From Rallus limicola (taxonomy: Eukaryota > Chordata > Aves > Gruiformes > Rallidae), in NCBI GenBank assembly GCA_022605955.1, contig JAKCOZ010000010.1, positions 186,001 through 250,000 of the forward strand: a DNA stretch of 64,000 nt. The letters are read 5' to 3'. The notes beneath the pieces were generated by a model. It was not told the origin of the DNA. It saw nothing but the letters and a program-made list of their open reading frames with translations, and searched no databases. Position numbers and translations under genes: made by a program. Shown here in pieces: positions 1 through 11,100 of the stretch. Numbering within the stretch: position 1 is the stretch's first letter; each line of letters starts with the position of its first letter.

Positions 1-1584
1 CCGTAGGAGGTTCCAGGCATGTTCCCTCTTTCCAGGCAAAGGAAAAGGCTGAGAGCCAAAGTGACAGGGTCTGCTTGTGTGTCCTGTTAGGAGGTTTCAG
101 ACAAGCTATGCCTTTCATGCCTAGCTTCTTTACTTTGGGAGTTATTGCTGGACGTTTAGCATGTTTTGAACTGCAGTCTGCTAGGGCCGAGAAAAGCACC
201 GTAGGAGGTTCCAGGCATGTTCCCTCTTTCCAGGCAAAGGAAAAGGCTGAGAACCAAAGTGACAGGGTCTGCTTGTGTGTCCTGTTAGGAGGTTTCAGAC
301 AAGCTATGCCTTTCAGTCCTAGCTTCTTTAATTTGGGAGTTATTGCTGGACGTTTAGCATGTTTTGAACTGCAGTCTGCTAGGGCCGAGAAAAGCACCGT
401 AGGAGGTTCCAGGCATGTTCCCTCTTTCCAGGCAAAGGAAAAGGCTGAGAGCCCAAGTGACAGGGTCTGCTTGTGTGTCCTGTTAGGAGGTTTCAGACAA
501 GCTATGCCTTTCAGGCCTAGCTTCTTTACTTTGGGAGTTATTGCTGGACGTTTAGCATGTTTTTAACTGCAGTCTGCTAGGGCCGAGAAAAGCACCGTAG
601 GAGGTTCCAGGCATGTTCCCTCTTTCCAGGCAAAGGAAAAGGCTGAGAGCCAAAGTGACAGGGGATGCTTATGTGTCCTGTTACGAGGTTTCAGACAAGC
701 TATGCCGTTCAGGCCTAGCTTCTTTACTTTGGGAGTTATTGCTGGACTTTTAGCATGTTTTGAACTGCAGTCTGCTAGGGCCGAGAAAAGCACCGTAGGA
801 GGTTCCAGGCATGTTCCCTCTTTCCAGGCAAAGGAAAAGGCTGAGAGCCAAAGTGACAGGGTCTGCTTGTGTGTCCTGTTAGGAGGTTTCAGACAAGCTA
901 TGCCTTTCAGGCCTAGCTTCTTTACTTTGGGAGTTATTGCTGGACGTTTAGCATGTTTTGAACTGCAGTCTGCTAGGGCCGAGAAAAGCACCGTAGGAGG
1001 TTCCAGGCATGTTCCCTCTTTCCAGGCAAAGGAAAAGGCTGAGAACCAAAGTGACAGGGTCTGCTTGTGTGTCCTGTTAGGAGGTTTCAGACAAGCTATG
1101 CCTTTCAGTCCTAGCTTCTTTACTTTGGGAGTTATTGCTGGACGTTTAGCATGTTTTGAACTGCAGTCTGCTAGGGCCGAGAAAAGCACCGTAGGAGGTT
1201 CCAGGCATGTTCCCTCTTTCCAGGCAAAGGAAAAGGCTGAGAGCCCAAGTGACAGGGGCTGCTTGTGTGTCCTGTTAGGAGGTTTCAGACAAGCTATGCC
1301 TTTCAGGCCTAGCTTCTTTACTTTGGGAGTTATTGCTGGACGTTTAGCATGTTTTTAACTGCAGTCTGCTAGGGCCGAGAAAAGCACCGTAGGGGGTTCC
1401 AGGCATGTTCCCTCTTTCCAGGCAAAGGAAAAGGCTGAGAGCCAAAGTGACAGGGGATGCTTGTGTGTCCTGTTACGAGGTTTCAGACAAGCTATGCCGT
1501 TCAGGCCTAGCTTCTTTACTTTGGGAGTTATTGCTGGACTTTTAGCATGTTTTGAACTGCAGTCTGCTAGGGCCGAGAAAAGCA
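1..1584 (+). repeat. 4-mer higher-order repeat, 792 bp, two copies
   Basis: Monomer types follow the order M or R, S, R with a TTTTAA change, then a tacgaggtttc/ggactttt type, and the order repeats. The landmark gtttttaact is at 559 and again at 1,351, exactly 792 bp (4 x 198) apart. The tacgagg monomers at about 673 and 1,465 give the same spacing. The copies differ at several bases, for example a private tttaatttggg at about 328. A related R-stop then tacgagg pair recurs at about 14,219-14,420, so this module was once more widespread. Confidence 0.8.
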
Positions 1585-1782
1585 CCGTAGGAGGTTCCAG
1601 GCATGTTCCCTCTTTCCAGGCAAAGGAAAAGGCTGAGAGCCAAAGTGACAGGGTCTGCTTGTGTGTCCTGTTAGGAGGTTTCAGACAAGCTATGCCTTTC
1701 AGTCCTAGCTTCTTTACTTTGGGAGTTATTGCTGGACGTTTAGCATGTTTTGAACTGCAGTCTGCTAGGGCCGAGAAAAGCA

Positions 1783-4700
1783 CCGTAGTATATCCAGGCA
1801 TTTTCCCTCTTTCCAAGCAAAGGAAAAGGCTGAGAGCCAAAGTGACAGGGTCTGCTTGTGTGTCCTGTTAGGAGTTTTCAGACAAGCTATGCCTTTCAGT
1901 CCTAGCTTCTTTACTTTGGGAGTTATTGCTGGACGTTTAGCATGTTTTGAACTGCAGTCTGCTAGGGCCGAGAAAAGCACCGTAGGAGGTTCCAGGCATG
2001 TTCCCTCTTTCCAGGCAAAGGAAAAGGCTGAGAACCAAAGTGACAGGGGCTGCTTGTGTGTCCTGTTAGAAGGTTTCAGACAAGCTATGCCTTTCAGGCC
2101 TAGCTTCTTTACTTTGGGAGTTATTGCTGGACTTTTAGCATGTTTCGAACTGCAGTCTGCTAGGGCCGAGAAAAGCACCGTAGGAGGTTCCAGGCATGTT
2201 CCCTCTTTCCTGGCAAAGGAAAAGGCTGAGAGCCCAAGTGACAGGGTCTGCTTGTGTGTCCTGTTAGGAGGTTTCAGACAAGCTATGCCTTTCAGTCCTA
2301 GCTTCTTTACTTTGGGAGTTGTTGCTGGACGTTTAGCATGTTTTGAACTGCAGTCTGCTAGGGCCGAGAAAAGCACCGTAGGAGGTTCCAGGCATGTTCC
2401 CTCTTTCCAGGCAAAGGAAAAGGCTGAGAGCCAAAGTGACAGGGTCTGCTTGTGTGTCCTGTTAGGAGGTTTCAGACAAGCTATGCCTTTCAGGCCTAGC
2501 TTCTTTACTTTGGGAGTTATTGCTGGACGTTTAGCATGTTTTGAACTGCAGTCTGCTAGGGCCGAGAAAAGCACCGTAGGAGGTTCCAGGCATGTTCCCT
2601 CTTTCCAGGCAAAGGAAAAGGCTGAGAGCCAAAGTGACAGGGTCTGCTTGTGTGTCCTGTTAGGAGGTTTCAGACAAGCTATGCCTTTCAGTCCTAGCTT
2701 CTTTACTTTGGGAGTTATTGCTGGACGTTTAGCATGTTTTGAACTGCAGTCTGCTAGGGCCGAGAAAAACACCGTAGGAGGTTCCAGGCATGGTCCCTCT
2801 TTCCAGGCAAAGGAAAAGGCTGAGAGCCAAAGTGACAGGGTCTGCTTGTGTGTCCTGTTAGGAGGTTTCAGACAAGCTATGCCTTTCAGTCCTAGCTTCT
2901 TTACTTTGGGAGTTATTGCTGGACGTTTAGCATGTTTTGAACTGCAGTCTGCTAGGGCCGAGAAAAGCACCGTAGGAGGTTCCAGGCATGTTCCCTCTTT
3001 CCAGGCAAAGGAAAAGGCTGAGAACCAAAGTGACAGGGGCTGCTTGTGTGTCCTGTTAGAAGGTTTCAGACAAGCTATGCCTTTCAGGCCTAGCTTCTTT
3101 ACTTTGGGAGTTATTGCTGGACTTTTAGCATGTTTCGAACTGCAGTCTGCTAGGGCCGAGAAAAGCACCGTAGGAGGTTCCAGGCATGTTCCCTCTTTCC
3201 TGGCAAAGGAAAAGGCTGAGAGCCCAAGTGACAGGGTCTGCTTGTGTGTCCTGTTAGGAGGTTTCAGACAAGCTATGCCTTTCAGTCCTAGCTTCTTTAC
3301 TTTGGGAGTTGTTGCTGGACGTTTAGCATGTTTTGAACTGCAGTCTGCTAGGGCCGAGAAAAGCACCGTAGGAGGTTCCAGGCATGTTCCCTCTTTCCAG
3401 GCAAAGGAAAAGGCTGAGAGCCAAAGTGACAGGGTCTGCTTGTGTGTCCTGTTAGGAGGTTTCAGACAAGCTATGCCTTTCATGCCTAGCTTCTTTACTT
3501 TGGGAGTTATTGCTGGACGTTTAGCATGTTTTGAACTGCAGTCTGCTAGGGCCGAGAAAAGCACCGTAGGAGGTTCCAGGCATGTTCCCTCTTTCCAGGC
3601 AAAGGAAAAGGCTGAGAACCAAAGTGACAGGGTCTGCTTGTGTGTCCTGTTAGGAGGTTTCAGACAAGCTATGCCTTTCAGGCCTAGCTTCTTTACTTTG
3701 GGAGTTATTGCTGGACGTTTAGCATGTTTTGAACTACAGTCTGCTAGGGCCGAGAAAAGCACCGTAGGAGGTTCCAGGCATGTTCCCTCTTTCCAGGCAA
3801 AGGAAAAGGCTGAGAGCCAAAGTGACAGGGTCTGCTTGTGTGTCCTGTTAGGAGGTTTCAGACAAGCTATGCCTTTCAGTCCTAGCTTCTTTACTTTGGG
3901 AGTTATTGCTGGACGTTTAGCATGTTTTGAACTGCAGTCTGCTAGGGCCGAGAAAAGCACCGTAGGAGGTTCCAGGCATGTTCCCTCTTTCCAGGCAAAG
4001 GAAAAGGCTGAGAACCAAAGTGACAGGGGCTGCTTGTGTGTCCTGTTAGAAGGTTTCAGACAAGCTATGCCTTTCAGGCCTAGCTTCTTTACTTTGGGAG
4101 TTATTGCTGGACTTTTAGCATGTTTCGAACTGCAGTCTGCTAGGGCCGAGAAAAGCACCGTAGGAGGTTCCAGGCATGTTCCCTCTTTCCAGGCAAAGGA
4201 AAAGGCTGAGAGCCAAAGTGACAGGGTCTGCTTGTGTGTCCTGTTAGGAGGTTTCAGACAAGCTATGCCTTTCAGTCCTAGCTTCTTTACTTTGGGAGTT
4301 ATTGCTGGACGTTTAGCATGTTTTGAACTGCAGTCTGCTAGGGCCGAGAAAAGCACCGTAGGAGGTTCCAGGCATGTTCCCTCTTTCCAGGCAAAGGAAA
4401 AGGCTGAGAACCAAAGTGACAGGGGCTGCTTGTGTGTCCTGTTAGAAGGTTTCAGACAAGCTATGCCTTTCAGGCCTAGCTTCTTTACTTTGGGAGTTAT
4501 TGCTGGACTTTTAGCATGTTTCGAACTGCAGTCTGCTAGGGCCGAGAAAAGCACCGTAGGAGGTTCCAGGCATGTTCCCTCTTTCCTGGCAAAGGAAAAG
4601 GCTGAGAGCCCAAGTGACAGGGTCTGCTTGTGTGTCCTGTTAGGAGGTTTCAGACAAGCTATGCCTTTCAGTCCTAGCTTCTTTACTTTGGGAGTTGTTG

Positions 4701-7700
4701 CTGGACGTTTAGCATGTTTTGAACTGCAGTCTGCTAGGGCCGAGAAAAGCACCGTAGGAGGTTCCAGGCATGTTCCCTCTTTCCAGGCAAAGGAAAAGGC
4801 TGAGAACCAAAGTGACAGGGTCTGCTTGTGTGTCCTGTTAGGAGGTTTCAGACAAGCTATGCCTTTCATGCCTAGCTTCTTTACTTTGGGAGTTATTGCT
4901 GGACGTTTAGCATGTTTTGAACTGCAGTCTGCTAGGGCCGAGAAAAGCACCGTAGGAGGTTCCAGGCATGTTCCCTCTTTCCAGGCAAAGGAAAAGGCTG
5001 AGAACCAAAGTGACAGGGTCTGCTTGTGTGTCCTGTTAGGAGGTTTCAGACAAGCTATGCCTTTCAGTCCTAGCTTCTTTACTTTGGGAGTTATTAATGG
5101 ACGTTTAGCATGTTTTGAACTACAGTCTGCTAGGGCCGAGAAAAGCACCGTAGGAGGTTCCAGGCATGTTCCCTCTTTCCAGGCAAAGGAAAAGGCTGAG
5201 AGCCAAAGTGACAGGGTCTGCTTGTGTGTCCTGTTAGGAGGTTTCAGACAAGCTATGCCTTTCAGTCCTAGCTTCTTTACTTTGGGAGTTATTGCTGGAC
5301 GTTTAGCATGTTTTGAACTGCAGTCTGCTAGGGCCGAGAAAAGCACCGTAGGAGGTTCCAGGCATGTTCCCTCTTTCCAGGCAAAGGAAAAGGCTGAGAA
5401 CCAAAGTGACAGGGTCTGCTTGTGTGTCCTGTTAGGAGGTTTCAGACAAGCTATGCCTTTCAGGCCTAGCTTCTTTACTTTGGGAGTTATTGCTGGACGT
5501 TTAGCATGTTTTGAACTGCAGTCTGCTAGGGCCGAGAAAAGCACCGTAGGAGGTTCCAGGCATGTTCCCTCTTTCCAGGCAAAGGAAAAGGCTGAGAACC
5601 AAAGTGACAGGGGCTGCTTGTGTGTCCTGTTAGAAGGTTTCAGACAAGCTATGCCTTTCAGGCCTAGCTTCTTTACTTTGGGAGTTATTGCTGGACTTTT
5701 AGCATGTTTCGAACTGCAGTCTGCTAGGGCCGAGAAAAGCACCGTAGCATGTTCCAGGCATGTTCCCTCTTTCCTGGCAAAGGAAAAGGCTGAGAGCCCA
5801 AGTGACAGGGTCTGCTTGTGTGTCCTGTTAGGAGGTTTCAGACAAGCTATGCCTTTCAGGCCTAGCTTCTTTACTTTGGGAGTTGTTGCTGGACGTTTAG
5901 CATGTTTTGAACTGCAGTCTGCTAGGGCCGAGAAAAGCACCGTAGGAGGTTCCAGGCATGTTCCCTCTTTCCAGGCAAAGGAAAAGGCTGAGAGCCAAAG
6001 TGACAGGGTCTGCTTGTGTGTCCTGTTAGGAGGTTTCAGACAAGCTATGCCTTTCATGCCTAGCTTCTTTACTTTGGGAGTTATTGCTGGACGTTTAGCA
6101 TGTTTTGAACTGCAGTCTGCTAGGGCCGAGAAAAGCACCGTAGGAGGTTCCAGGCATGTTCCCTCTTTCCAGGCAAAGGAAAAGGCTGAGAACCAAAGTG
6201 ACAGGGTCTGCTTGTGTGTCCTGTTAGGAGGTTTCAGACAAGCTATGCCTTTCAGGCCTAGCTTCTTTACTTTGGGAGTTATTGCTGGACGTTTAGCATG
6301 TTTTGAACTGCAGTCTGCTAGGGCCGAGAAAAGCACCGTAGGAGGTTCCAGGCATGTTCCCTCTTTCCAGGCAAAGGAAAAGGCTGAGAGCCAAAGTGAC
6401 AGGGTCTGCTTGTGTGTCCTGTTAGGAGGTTTCAGACAAGCTATGCCTTTCAGTCCTAGCTTCTTTACTTTGGGAGTTATTGCTGGACGTTTAGCATGTT
6501 TTGAACTGCAGTCTGCTAGGGCCGAGAAAAGCACCGTAGGAGGTTCCAGGCATGTTCCCTCTTTCCAGGCAAAGGAAAAGGCTGAGAACCAAAGTGACAG
6601 GGGCTGCTTGTGTGTCCTGTTAGAAGGTTTCAGACAAGCTATGCCTTTCAGGCCTAGCTTCTTTACTTTGGGAGTTATTGCTGGACTTTTAGCATGTTTC
6701 GAACTGCAGTCTGCTAGGGCCGAGAAAAGCACCGTAGGAGGTTCCAGGCATGTTCCCTCTTTCCTGGCAAAGGAAAAGGCTGAGAGCCCAAGTGACAGGG
6801 TCTGCTTGTGTGTCCTGTTAGGAGGTTTCAGACAAGCTATGCCTTTCAGTCCTAGCTTCTTTACTTTGGGAGTTGTTGCTGGACGTTTAGCATGTTTTGA
6901 ACTGCAGTCTGCTAGGGCCGAGAAAAGCACCGTAGGAGGTTCCAGGCATGTTCCCTCTTTCCAGGCAAAGGAAAAGGCTGAGAGCCAAAGTGACAGGGTC
7001 TGCTTGTGTGTCCTGTTAGGAGGTTTCAGACAAGCTATGCCTTTCAGGCCTAGCTTCTTTACTTTGGGAGTTATTGCTGGACGTTTAGCATGTTTTGAAC
7101 TGCAGTCTGCTAGGGCCGAGAAAAGCACCGTAGGAGGTTCCAGGCATGTTCCCTCTTTCCAGGCAAAGGAAAAGGCTGAGAGCCAAAGTGACAGGGTCTG
7201 CTTGTGTGTCCTGTTAGGAGGTTTCAGACAAGCTATGCCTTTCAGTCCTAGCTTCTTTACTTTGGGAGTTATTGCTGGACGTTTAGCATGTTTTGAACTG
7301 CAGTCTGCTAGGGCCGAGAAAAGCACCGTAGGAGGTTCCAGGCATGGTCCCTCTTTCCAGGCAAAGGAAAAGGCTGAGAGCCAAAGTGACAGGGTCTGCT
7401 TGTGTGTCCTGTTAGGAGGTTTCAGACAAGCTATGCCTTTCAGTCCTAGCTTCTTTACTTTGGGAGTTATTGCTGGACGTTTAGCATGTTTTGAACTGCA
7501 GTCTGCTAGGGCCGAGAAAAGCACCGTAGGAGGTTCCAGGCATGGTCCCTCTTTCCAGGCAAAGGAAAAGGCTGAGAACCAAAGTGACAGGGTCTGCTTG
7601 TGTGTCCTGTTAGGAGGTTTCAGACAAGCTATGCCTTTCAGTCCTAGCTTCTTTACTTTGGGAGTTATTGCTGGACTTTTAGCATGTTTTGAACTGCAGT

Positions 7701-8117
7701 CTGCTAGGGCCGAGAAAAGCACCGTAGGAGGTTCCAGGCATGTTCCCTCTTTCCTGGCAAAGGAAAAGGCTGAGAGCCCAAGTGACAGGGTCTGCTTGTG
7801 TGTCCTGTTAGGAGGTTTCAGACAAGCTATGCCTTTCAGGCCTAGCTTCTTTACTTTGGGAGTTGTTGCTGGACGTTTAGCATGTTTTGAACTGCAGTCT
7901 GCTAGGGCCGAGAAAAGCACCGTAGGAGGTTCCAGGCATGTTCCCTCTTTCCAGGCAAAGGAAAAGGCTGAGAGCCAAAGTGACAGGGTCTGCTTGTGTG
8001 TCCTGTTAGGAGGTTTCAGACAAGCTATGCCTTTCAGGCCTAGCTTCTTTACTTTGGGAGTTATTGCTGGACGTTTAGCATGTTTTGAACTGCAGTCTGC
8101 TAGGGCCGAGAAAAGCA
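1783..8117 (+). repeat. 32-mer higher-order repeat, copy 1 (6,335 bp)
   Basis: The copy is bounded by two 197-bp monomers in which gtaggaggttcc is replaced by gtagtatatcc (monomer starts 1,783 and 8,118). The 6,335-bp spacing is 32 x 198 minus 1. The first ten or so monomers match the second copy type for type. It contains a rare variant accgtagcat at 5,741 and a private ttattaatgg at about 5,094. Internally it is built from a recurring two-monomer module (type tagaaggtttc/ggactttt/gtttcgaac, then type cctggcaa/cccaag/gttgttgctgg), plus connecting monomers. Confidence 0.9.
2061..6624 (+). repeat. 5-mer sub-repeat inside the 32-mer
   Basis: The tagaaggtttc-type monomer (gttaga in place of gttagg) ends its tcctgttaga landmark at 2,070, 3,060, 4,050, 4,446, 5,634 and 6,624. 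The spacings are 990, 990, 396, 1,188 and 990 bp, that is 5, 5, 2, 6 and 5 monomers. The 32-mer therefore seems to have grown from an older 5-monomer unit with later loss or gain of single monomers. Confidence 0.8.
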
Positions 8118-11100
8118 CCGTAGTATATCCAGGCATTTTCCCTCTTTCCAAGCAAAGGAAAAGGCTGAGAGCCAAAGTGACAGGGTCTGCTTGTGTGTCC
8201 TGTTAGGAGTTTTCAGACAAGCTATGCCTTTCAGTCCTAGCTTCTTTACTTTGGGAGTTATTGCTGGACGTTTAGCATGTTTTGAACTGCAGTCTGCTAG
8301 GGCCGAGAAAAGCACCGTAGGAGGTTCCAGGCATGTTCCCTCTTTCCAGGCAAAGGAAAAGGCTGAGAACCAAAGTGACAGGGGCTGCTTGTGTGTCCTG
8401 TTAGAAGGTTTCAGACAAGCTATGCCTTTCAGGCCTAGCTTCTTTACTTTGGGAGTTATTGCTGGACTTTTAGCATGTTTCGAACTGCAGTCTGCTAGGG
8501 CCGAGAAAAGCACCGTAGGAGGTTCCAGGCATGTTCCCTCTTTCCTGGCAAAGGAAAAGGCTGAGAGCCCAAGTGACAGGGTCTGCTTGTGTGTCCTGTT
8601 AGGAGGTTTCAGACAAGCTATGCCTTTCAGTCCTAGCTTCTTTACTTTGGGAGTTGTTGCTGGACGTTTAGCATGTTTTGAACTGCAGTCTGCTAGGGCC
8701 GAGAAAAGCACCGTAGGAGGTTCCAGGCATGTTCCCTCTTTCCAGGCAAAGGAAAAGGCTGAGAGCCAAAGTGACAGGGTCTGCTTGTGTGTCCTGTTAG
8801 GAGGTTTCAGACAAGCTATGCCTTTCAGGCCTAGCTTCTTTACTTTGGGAGTTATTGCTGGACGTTTAGCATGTTTTGAACTGCAGTCTGCTAGGGCCGA
8901 GAAAAGCACCGTAGGAGGTTCCAGGCATGTTCCCTCTTTCCAGGCAAAGGAAAAGGCTGAGAGCCAAAGTGACAGGGTCTGCTTGTGTGTCCTGTTAGGA
9001 GGTTTCAGACAAGCTATGCCTTTCAGTCCTAGCTTCTTTACTTTGGGAGTTATTGCTGGACGTTTAGCATGTTTTGAACTGCAGTCTGCTAGGGCCGAGA
9101 AAAACACCGTAGGAGGTTCCAGGCATGGTCCCTCTTTCCAGGCAAAGGAAAAGGCTGAGAGCCAAAGTGACAGGGTCTGCTTGTGTGTCCTGTTAGGAGG
9201 TTTCAGACAAGCTATGCCTTTCAGTCCTAGCTTCTTTACTTTGGGAGTTATTGCTGGACGTTTAGCATGTTTTGAACTGCAGTCTGCTAGGGCCGAGAAA
9301 AGCACCGTAGGAGGTTCCAGGCATGTTCCCTCTTTCCAGGCAAAGGAAAAGGCTGAGAACCAAAGTGACAGGGGCTGCTTGTGTGTCCTGTTAGAAGGTT
9401 TCAGACAAGCTATGCCTTTCAGGCCTAGCTTCTTTACTTTGGGAGTTATTGCTGGACTTTTAGCATGTTTCGAACTGCAGTCTGCTAGGGCCGAGAAAAG
9501 CACCGTAGGAGGTTCCAGGCATGTTCCCTCTTTCCTGGCAAAGGAAAAGGCTGAGAGCCCAAGTGACAGGGTCTGCTTGTGTGTCCTGTTAGGAGGTTTC
9601 AGACAAGCTATGCCTTTCAGTCCTAGCTTCTTTACTTTGGGAGTTGTTGCTGGACGTTTAGCATGTTTTGAACTGCAGTCTGCTAGGGCCGAGAAAAGCA
9701 CCGTAGGAGGTTCCAGGCATGTTCCCTCTTTCCAGGCAAAGGAAAAGGCTGAGAGCCAAAGTGACAGGGTCTGCTTGTGTGTCCTGTTAGGAGGTTTCAG
9801 ACAAGCTATGCCTTTCATGCCTAGCTTCTTTACTTTGGGAGTTATTGCTGGACGTTTAGCATGTTTTGAACTGCAGTCTGCTAGGGCCGAGAAAAGCACC
9901 GTAGGAGGTTCCAGGCATGTTCCCTCTTTCCAGGCAAAGGAAAAGGCTGAGAACCAAAGTGACAGGGTCTGCTTGTGTGTCCTGTTAGGAGGTTTCAGAC
10001 AAGCTATGCCTTTCAGGCCTAGCTTCTTTACTTTGGGAGTTATTGCTGGACGTTTAGCATGTTTTGAACTACAGTCTGCTAGGGCCGAGAAAAGCACCGT
10101 AGGAGGTTCCAGGCATGTTCCCTCTTTCCAGGCAAAGGAAAAGGCTGAGAGCCAAAGTGACAGGGTCTGCTTGTGTGTCCTGTTAGGAGGTTTCAGACAA
10201 GCTATGCCTTTCAGTCCTAGCTTCTTAACTTTGGGAGTTATTGCTGGACGTTTAGCATGTTTTGAACTGCAGTCTGCTAGGGCCGAGAAAAGCACCGTAG
10301 GAGGTTCCAGGCATGTTCCCTCTTTCCAGGCAAAGGAAAAGGCTGAGAACCAAAGTGACAGGGGCTGCTTGTGTGTCCTGTTAGAAGGTTTCAGACAAGC
10401 TATGCCTTTCAGGCCTAGCTTCTTTACTTTGGGAGTTATTGCTGGACTTTTAGCATGTTTCGAACTGCAGTCTGCTAGGGCCGAGAAAAGCACCGTAGGA
10501 GGTTCCAGGCATGTTCCCTCTTTCCAGGCAAAGGAAAAGGCTGAGAGCCAAAGTGACAGGGTCTGCTTGTGTGTCCTGTTAGGAGGTTTCAGACAAGCTA
10601 TGCCTTTCAGTCCTAGCTTCTTTACTTTGGGAGTTATTGCTGGACGTTTAGCATGTTTTGAACTGCAGTCTGCTAGGGCCGAGAAAAGCACCGTAGGAGG
10701 TTCCAGGCATGTTCCCTCTTTCCAGGCAAAGGAAAAGGCTGAGAACCAAAGTGACAGGGGCTGCTTGTGTGTCCTGTTAGAAGGTTTCAGACAAGCTATG
10801 CCTTTCAGGCCTAGCTTCTTTACTTTGGGAGTTATTGCTGGACTTTTAGCATGTTTCGAACTGCAGTCTGCTAGGGCCGAGAAAAGCACCGTAGGAGGTT
10901 CCAGGCATGTTCCCTCTTTCCTGGCAAAGGAAAAGGCTGAGAGCCCAAGTGACAGGGTCTGCTTGTGTGTCCTGTTAGGAGGTTTCAGACAAGCTATGCC
11001 TTTCAGTCCTAGCTTCTTTACTTTGGGAGTTGTTGCTGGACGTTTAGCATGTTTTGAACTGCAGTCTGCTAGGGCCGAGAAAAGCACCGTAGGAGGTTCC

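Noticed and set aside
2150..2166. CENP-B box in the gtttcgaactgcag monomers
   Set aside because: TTCG is present but the required A and the CGGG part of the box motif are not. No other site in the consensus fits.
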